A DNA stretch of 64,000 nucleotides from NCBI RefSeq assembly GCF_001509475.1, contig NZ_LLZG01000198.1, positions 1 to 64,000 of the forward strand, in the 5' to 3' direction. The stretch comes from Streptomyces regalis (GTDB lineage Bacteria; Actinomycetota; Actinomycetes; Streptomycetales; Streptomycetaceae). Positions 60,728 through 64,000 of this stretch are shown here, piece by piece; position 1 is the stretch's first letter; each line of letters starts with the position of its first letter. The notes beneath the pieces were generated by a model. It was given only the letters and a program-made list of their open reading frames with translations. It was not told the origin of the DNA and searched no databases. The translations under genes were made by a program, and so were the position numbers.

Positions 60728-61536
60728 TCGATGACCTGTCCGGTGATCCAGCCCGCCTCGTCCGTCGCCAGCCAGGCGATGAGGCGGGCCGGGTCGTCCG
60801 GCATGCCCCACCGGCCGGCGGGAAAGCGGGCCGCCACCGCCTCGTATGCCTCGCCGGTCAGGTAGTCCGTGTCCACAGGGCCGGGGTTGACGGTGTTCAC
60901 CGTGATCCCCTGCCCGGCGAGCGTGGTCGACAGGGAGCGGGTGATCGAGGCGAGGGCGCCCTTCTGGAGGGCGTAGGCGATCTCACCGGGCATGCCGCCC
61001 GCGATGTCCTGGCCGGAGGTCATCATCACGACACGGCCGCCGGGGCCGGCCGGCCTCAGCCGGGCATGGGCCTGGACGAGCAGCAGCACCGAGCGGGTGT
61101 CGACCGCCCAGTGCGCGTCGAGCATCGCGGCGTCGACCTCTTCGAGGGTGCCGTCGGAGCCGCTAAGCGCGTGGTTGGCGATCAGGATGTCGAGCCGCCC
61201 GCCGAGCGCCACGGCGGCCGTGGCGACCAGTTCGGCGGGCGCGGCCGGGTCGGAGAGATCGCCGGGGCCCGCGAGGACCCGGGCCTCCGGGTCGCCGAGC
61301 GCCTCCCGCACGGAGGCGACGACCTCCTCGGGGCGGTCGGCTCCCCAGGGCATGGCGGCGTCGTGTGGCACATGGTGGTGCAGATAGACACTCGCCCCGT
61401 ACGCGGCGAGCCGCCGGGCCACGGCATGACCGATGCCGGCGCGTCTGCCGGCCCCGGTGACCAGGGCGGTCCGGCCGCGCAGGGGCAGAGGGTCACGGCG
61501 CAGGGCCTCGGGGGCGGGGTGCGGGAGTCGGGGCAT
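60703..61536 (-). CDS. Short-chain dehydrogenase/reductase
   Basis: The 277-residue protein is an SDR oxidoreductase. The cofactor loop is TALVTGAGRRAGIGHAVARRL (near residues 24-42), the structural NAG is replaced by NHALSG, and the active site Ser and YxxxK are TSGQDIAGGMPGEIAYALQK. The C-terminus ends in the family's WITGQVIDSEGGF. The start is taken at ATG 61536. The NAG-to-NHA change is also found in some functional family members. Substrate unknown. Confidence 0.92.
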   Translation of the reverse strand: MPRLPHPAPEALRRDPLPLRGRTALVTGAGRRAGIGHAVARRLAAYGASVYLHHHVPHDAAMPWGADRPEEVVASVREALGDPEARVLAGPGDLSDPAAPAELVATAAVALGGRLDILIANHALSGSDGTLEEVDAAMLDAHWAVDTRSVLLLVQAHARLRPAGPGGRVVMMTSGQDIAGGMPGEIAYALQKGALASITRSLSTTLAGQGITVNTVNPGPVDTDYLTGEAYEAVAARFPAGRWGMPDDPARLIAWLATDEAGWITGQVIDSEGGFRR

Positions 61537-61599
61537 GGCAGTTCATGATGGGCAACGCCGGGGCGCGGCGCACCTGGTTATCGGCGCGGGCCCGCAGGG

Positions 61600-62115
61600 T
61601 CAGTGCGGCAGCCGCCGGAGCTGGACGAGCCCCAGCCAGGTCTCCGGGCCGGGCTTCACCTGGGCGGCACGGACCGCGTACGCCCCCGGCTCCAGAGCCA
61701 CCCGCAGATGCTCGGTCCGTTCCGTCTCCGGTCCCGGCCAGGCCGAGTCGAACAGGACCACCGTTCCCGGCACGTTCCAGCGCACCTCGTGTTCCCAGAC
61801 CGCCGTGGCGAGCGCGGCCGGAACCCGGGCCAGGAGCTCCTCCTCGGAATCGGCCGCGCACCAGCGTACGAACGTGCCGTGCTCGGGCAGATAGGAAGTC
61901 GAGGCGGGCTCGTCACCGAACACCAGCGCCGCGCTGTCGCCCACGGGCAGGAGTCCGACGGACCCGTCGACCTCGCAGGCCCGGTCGTAGTCCGAGGCCG
62001 TCTCGTCGCCGTCGGCGCCGGCCCAGAACGGCAGCACTGTCTCAGGCACGGCTATCAGGGGGCCGCCGCCCGACTCCACCCACTCCACCGCGCCCTGTTC
62101 CGCGTATCGCACCAT
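61600..62115 (-). CDS. Imm21-family immunity protein, orphan
   Basis: The 171-residue protein matches the Imm21 immunity family of polymorphic toxin systems: VEWVESGGGPLIAVPETVLPFW at the start, DYDRACEVDGSVGLLPVGDSAALVFGDEPASTSYLPEHGTFVRW in the middle and WNVPGTVVLFDSAWPG near the end. It should protect against a secreted nuclease-like toxin, but no toxin, adaptor or secretion gene is nearby. It starts at ATG 62115. It may protect against toxins from relatives, or have been co-opted. Confidence 0.88.
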   Translation of the reverse strand: MVRYAEQGAVEWVESGGGPLIAVPETVLPFWAGADGDETASDYDRACEVDGSVGLLPVGDSAALVFGDEPASTSYLPEHGTFVRWCAADSEEELLARVPAALATAVWEHEVRWNVPGTVVLFDSAWPGPETERTEHLRVALEPGAYAVRAAQVKPGPETWLGLVQLRRLPH

Positions 62116-62171
62116 GGCAGCAGAACCTACACGCACCGCGGGCTCGTCCTCTCACCGCGATCGACTTCCGC

Positions 62172-62657
62172 TCAGCACCCGCAGTTCTCGGCCTCCACCG
62201 GTGCCGTGAGCGGGTCGGCGGTGCGGCGCTCGCGGCCCTGCCAGGTCTCGAACTCGAAGCCCTCGCGCGCCCAGTACTCGAAGCCGCCGAGCATCTCCTT
62301 GACCTGGTAGCCGAGTTCGGCGAGGGCGAGGGCGGCGCGGGTCGCACCGTTGCAGCCGGGGCCCCAGCAGTACGTCACGACGGGCACGGACCTGTCGAGG
62401 AGCTGCTCGGCCTGTTCGGGGACGAGGGCGGTGGGAAGGTGGATCGCGCCCGGGATGTGGCCCTGGTCCCAGGACTCGGTGGAACGGGAGTCCACGACGA
62501 CGAACCCGGGGTCGCCGTCCTGGGCGAGTGCGGCGGCGACGTCGGAGACGTCCGCGTGGAAGGCGAGGCTCGCCCGGAAGTACGCGGCGGCCTCGGCGGG
62601 AGCGGCGGGGGCGACGCGCAGGACCGGGTTGGCAGTGGTGAGAGCAGTAGTCGTCAT
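62172..62657 (-). CDS. Rhodanese-like sulfurtransferase
   Basis: The 161-residue protein is a single-domain rhodanese. The persulfide cysteine is in TYCWGPGCNGATRAALAL; DSRSTESWDQGHIPGAIHLP is the conserved CH2A/HxPGA region. The C-terminus ends in a CGC pair that could bind metal or receive sulfur. ATG 62657 is divergent from an Lrp/AsnC regulator with an inverted repeat between. It may detoxify or deliver sulfur. Confidence 0.92.
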   Translation of the reverse strand: MTTTALTTANPVLRVAPAAPAEAAAYFRASLAFHADVSDVAAALAQDGDPGFVVVDSRSTESWDQGHIPGAIHLPTALVPEQAEQLLDRSVPVVTYCWGPGCNGATRAALALAELGYQVKEMLGGFEYWAREGFEFETWQGRERRTADPLTAPVEAENCGC

Positions 62658-62695
62658 GACCAGAAATCTATGGCCAGTGATCCACTCCTTGAAGT

Positions 62696-62724
62696 GCAGA
62701 TCCCCGGCGTTCTCCTTGATCTGC
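62696..62724. promoter_or_regulatory. Inverted repeat GCAGATC-N15-GATCTGC
   Basis: Perfect seven-base arms sit between the divergent rhodanese and Lrp genes, a good candidate Lrp operator. Confidence 0.55.
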
Positions 62725-62751
62725 CGGTGATTTCCCTGCTATCTCTCGCCC

Positions 62752-63198
62752 ATGACCTCCTATTCCCCGGACGCCACCGACTGGCGCATCCTCGATGTCC
62801 TCCAGCGCGAGGGCCGCGCCAGCTTCGCCGAGCTGGCCCGTGCCGTCTCCATGTCCGCGAGCGCGGTCACGGAACGGGTGCGGCGGCTGGAGGAGGCGGG
62901 CGTCATCCAGGGGTACGCGGCGGTCGTCGACCCCGAACGGCTCGGCCTGCCGATCCTGGCCTTCGTGCGCCTTCGCTATCCGAACGGCAACTACAAGCCG
63001 TTCCACGACCTGGTCGCCGCGACACCGGAGATCCTGGAGGCACACCATGTGACGGGCGACGACTGCTTCGTCATCAAGGTCGCCGCGCGGTCGATGCGGC
63101 ACCTGGAGGAGGTGTCCGGCAGGATCGGCACGCTGGGCTCGGTGACGACGAGCGTCGTCTACTCATCCCCCCTGCCCCGCCGGCCGCTGGGCCACTGA
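62752..63198 (+). CDS. Lrp/AsnC-family regulator
   Basis: The 148-residue protein starts at ATG 62752. The HTH (TDWRILDVLQREGRASFAELARAVSMSASAVTERVRRLEEAG) precedes a ligand domain with the DCFVIKVAARSMRHLEEV segment. It probably controls the divergent rhodanese. The end lies two bases from the convergent SbcC stop. Confidence 0.94.
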   Translation: MTSYSPDATDWRILDVLQREGRASFAELARAVSMSASAVTERVRRLEEAGVIQGYAAVVDPERLGLPILAFVRLRYPNGNYKPFHDLVAATPEILEAHHVTGDDCFVIKVAARSMRHLEEVSGRIGTLGSVTTSVVYSSPLPRRPLGH

Positions 63199-63200
63199 CG

Positions 63201-64000
63201 TCACCCGCCGCCCCGCTGCCGCAGCACCGACCCCGATCTCCCCTTCACCACCTCCAACTGCGCATGGATCCGCCGCCGCAGATCGGCGACATGGCTGACG
63301 ATCCCCACGCTGCGGTCCCGCTCCCGCAGGGAGTCGAGAACGTCGAGCACCTCGTCGAGGGTCTGGTCGTCGAGGCTGCCGAAGCCCTCGTCGATGAAGA
63401 GGGTGTCGAGGCGGACCCCACCGGCCTCGTCGGTGACGACGTCCGCGAGCCCGAGGGCGAGGGCGAGGGAGGCGAAGAACGTCTCGCCGCCCGACAGCGT
63501 CGCGGTGTCCCGCTCGCGCCCCGTCCAGGCGTCGACGACGTGCAGGCCGAGCCCGCTGCGGCCGCGGCCGGCCCGGTTGTCGGAGTGGACGAGGGTGTAG
63601 CGGCCGGACGACATGCGCTGCAGCCGTACGGTCGCGGCTGCGGCGACCTGTTCCAGGCGTGCCGCCAGCACATACGCCTCCAGGCGCATCTTGCGTTCGT
63701 TGTCCGCCGAGGTGCCGGCCGTGAGCGCGGCGAGGCGGGCCACGCGGTCGTACTCCCGGCGCAGCGGGGCGAGTTGGCGTACGGCGGTGGCCGCGCGGGT
63801 GGACAGCCGGTCGAGCTCGGTGCAGCGTCGGGCGGCCGCGTCGCGCGCGGAGGAGGCGTCGCGGACGCGCTGCGCCGCGGCGGAAGCGGCACGCTCCGCG
63901 GAAACGAGGTCGGCGGGCGGCTGCTGGGCGGCGGCCGCGGTGTCGGCCTCGGCGAGGACGGCGCGTACGGCGGCCTCCTCGGACTGCCAGGCGTCGAGCC
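63201..64000 (-). CDS. sbcC: Exonuclease subunit SbcC, C-terminal part (window edge)
   Basis: The frame runs off the right end of the window, so only the last 266 residues or so are visible. They include the ABC signature LSGGETFFASLALALGLADVV, Walker B LDTLFIDEGFGSLD, and a coiled-coil helix before them (ERKMRLEAYVLAARLEQV). SbcC with SbcD forms the SMC-like complex that trims hairpins and blocked ends. The upstream part, with Walker A and the hook, and sbcD are outside the window. The end of the gene is two bases from the convergent Lrp stop. Confidence 0.93.
   Translation of the reverse strand, partial: LDAWQSEEAAVRAVLAEADTAAAAQQPPADLVSAERAASAAAQRVRDASSARDAAARRCTELDRLSTRAATAVRQLAPLRREYDRVARLAALTAGTSADNERKMRLEAYVLAARLEQVAAAATVRLQRMSSGRYTLVHSDNRAGRGRSGLGLHVVDAWTGRERDTATLSGGETFFASLALALGLADVVTDEAGGVRLDTLFIDEGFGSLDDQTLDEVLDVLDSLRERDRSVGIVSHVADLRRRIHAQLEVVKGRSGSVLRQRGGG

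Noticed and set aside
1..64000. tRNA, rRNA, CRISPR, insertion sequence, prophage or biosynthetic gene cluster
   Set aside because: Nothing by eye in the gaps matches a cloverleaf, regular spaced repeats, transposase, integrase or PKS/NRPS genes; a tool search could still find small items.

Overview
This window looks like chromosomal DNA from a Streptomyces or very close relative. The base composition is very GC-rich. Genes often start with GTG or TTG, and the leucine codon TTA is so rare that I found only one in a credible gene. The content is also typical: SpoIIE-type phosphatases, a c-di-AMP riboswitch ahead of a cell-wall hydrolase, an ATPase/XRE/DUF397 regulatory cluster, an ECF41 sigma factor, ROK and GntR regulators, and a chaplin-like signal peptide. 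I see no rRNA, tRNA, CRISPR array, integrase, transposase or phage block, so this is mostly ordinary chromosome with small accessory insertions.

Layout. 0.1-5 kb: two PAS/PP2C phosphatases and a phospholipid acyltransferase. 5-9.7 kb: a complete urease operon on the minus strand (ureA-B-C-F-G-D, no ureE), with a dispersed repeat between ureF and ureG. 9.7-13 kb: a TetR repressor divergent from a membrane protein with a repeated operator-like site, an orphan YefM-type antitoxin, and a ClpP paralogue. 13.2-15.7 kb: a ydaO-class riboswitch with an NlpC/P60 hydrolase, then a divergent LysE exporter/LysR pair. 15.7-17.5 kb: an anti-sigma-like ATPase, an XRE regulator carrying a TTA codon, and a DUF397 protein. 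17.5-22 kb: biotin synthesis, with bioF facing bioB-bioA-bioD; BioB has an unusual Cys octapeptide-repeat tail.

22-27.2 kb: a hypothetical protein, a LuxR regulator without a visible ATPase, a secreted lipase, a methyltransferase and a Doc-like toxin/RHH antitoxin module. 27.3-35.7 kb: a MacB/FtsX-type ABC transporter, an LLM-class oxidoreductase with an in-frame palindromic repeat, an acetyltransferase, a pair of CNNM/CorC-like membrane proteins behind a structured leader, and an SGNH hydrolase. 35.7-39 kb: a tandem-repeat cell-surface protein with a sortase-like motif, purB and a mismatch glycosylase. 39-45 kb: an ABC-2 exporter divergent from a two-component system, a ROK regulator, and a GntR regulator whose promoter carries a DasR-type box.

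45-64 kb: an ECF41 sigma factor, an alpha/beta hydrolase overlapping a convergent EamA transporter, a MocR regulator, a PhoD phosphatase, a SWIM zinc-finger protein translationally coupled to a large uncharacterised protein, a membrane-tethered ACT-GNAT acetyltransferase, methionine gamma-lyase with an Lrp regulator, a DUF885 peptidase-like protein, a short-chain dehydrogenase, an orphan Imm21 immunity protein, a rhodanese with a second Lrp regulator, and the C-terminal end of SbcC.

The best candidates for undescribed biology are the SWIM/large-protein pair, the coiled-coil/GYG-repeat surface protein, the BioB tail, the orphan antitoxin sharing a promoter region with clpP, the degenerate Doc toxin with its perfect palindrome, and the leader RNA of the CNNM pair. 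All functions are read from sequence by eye; no database search was run.
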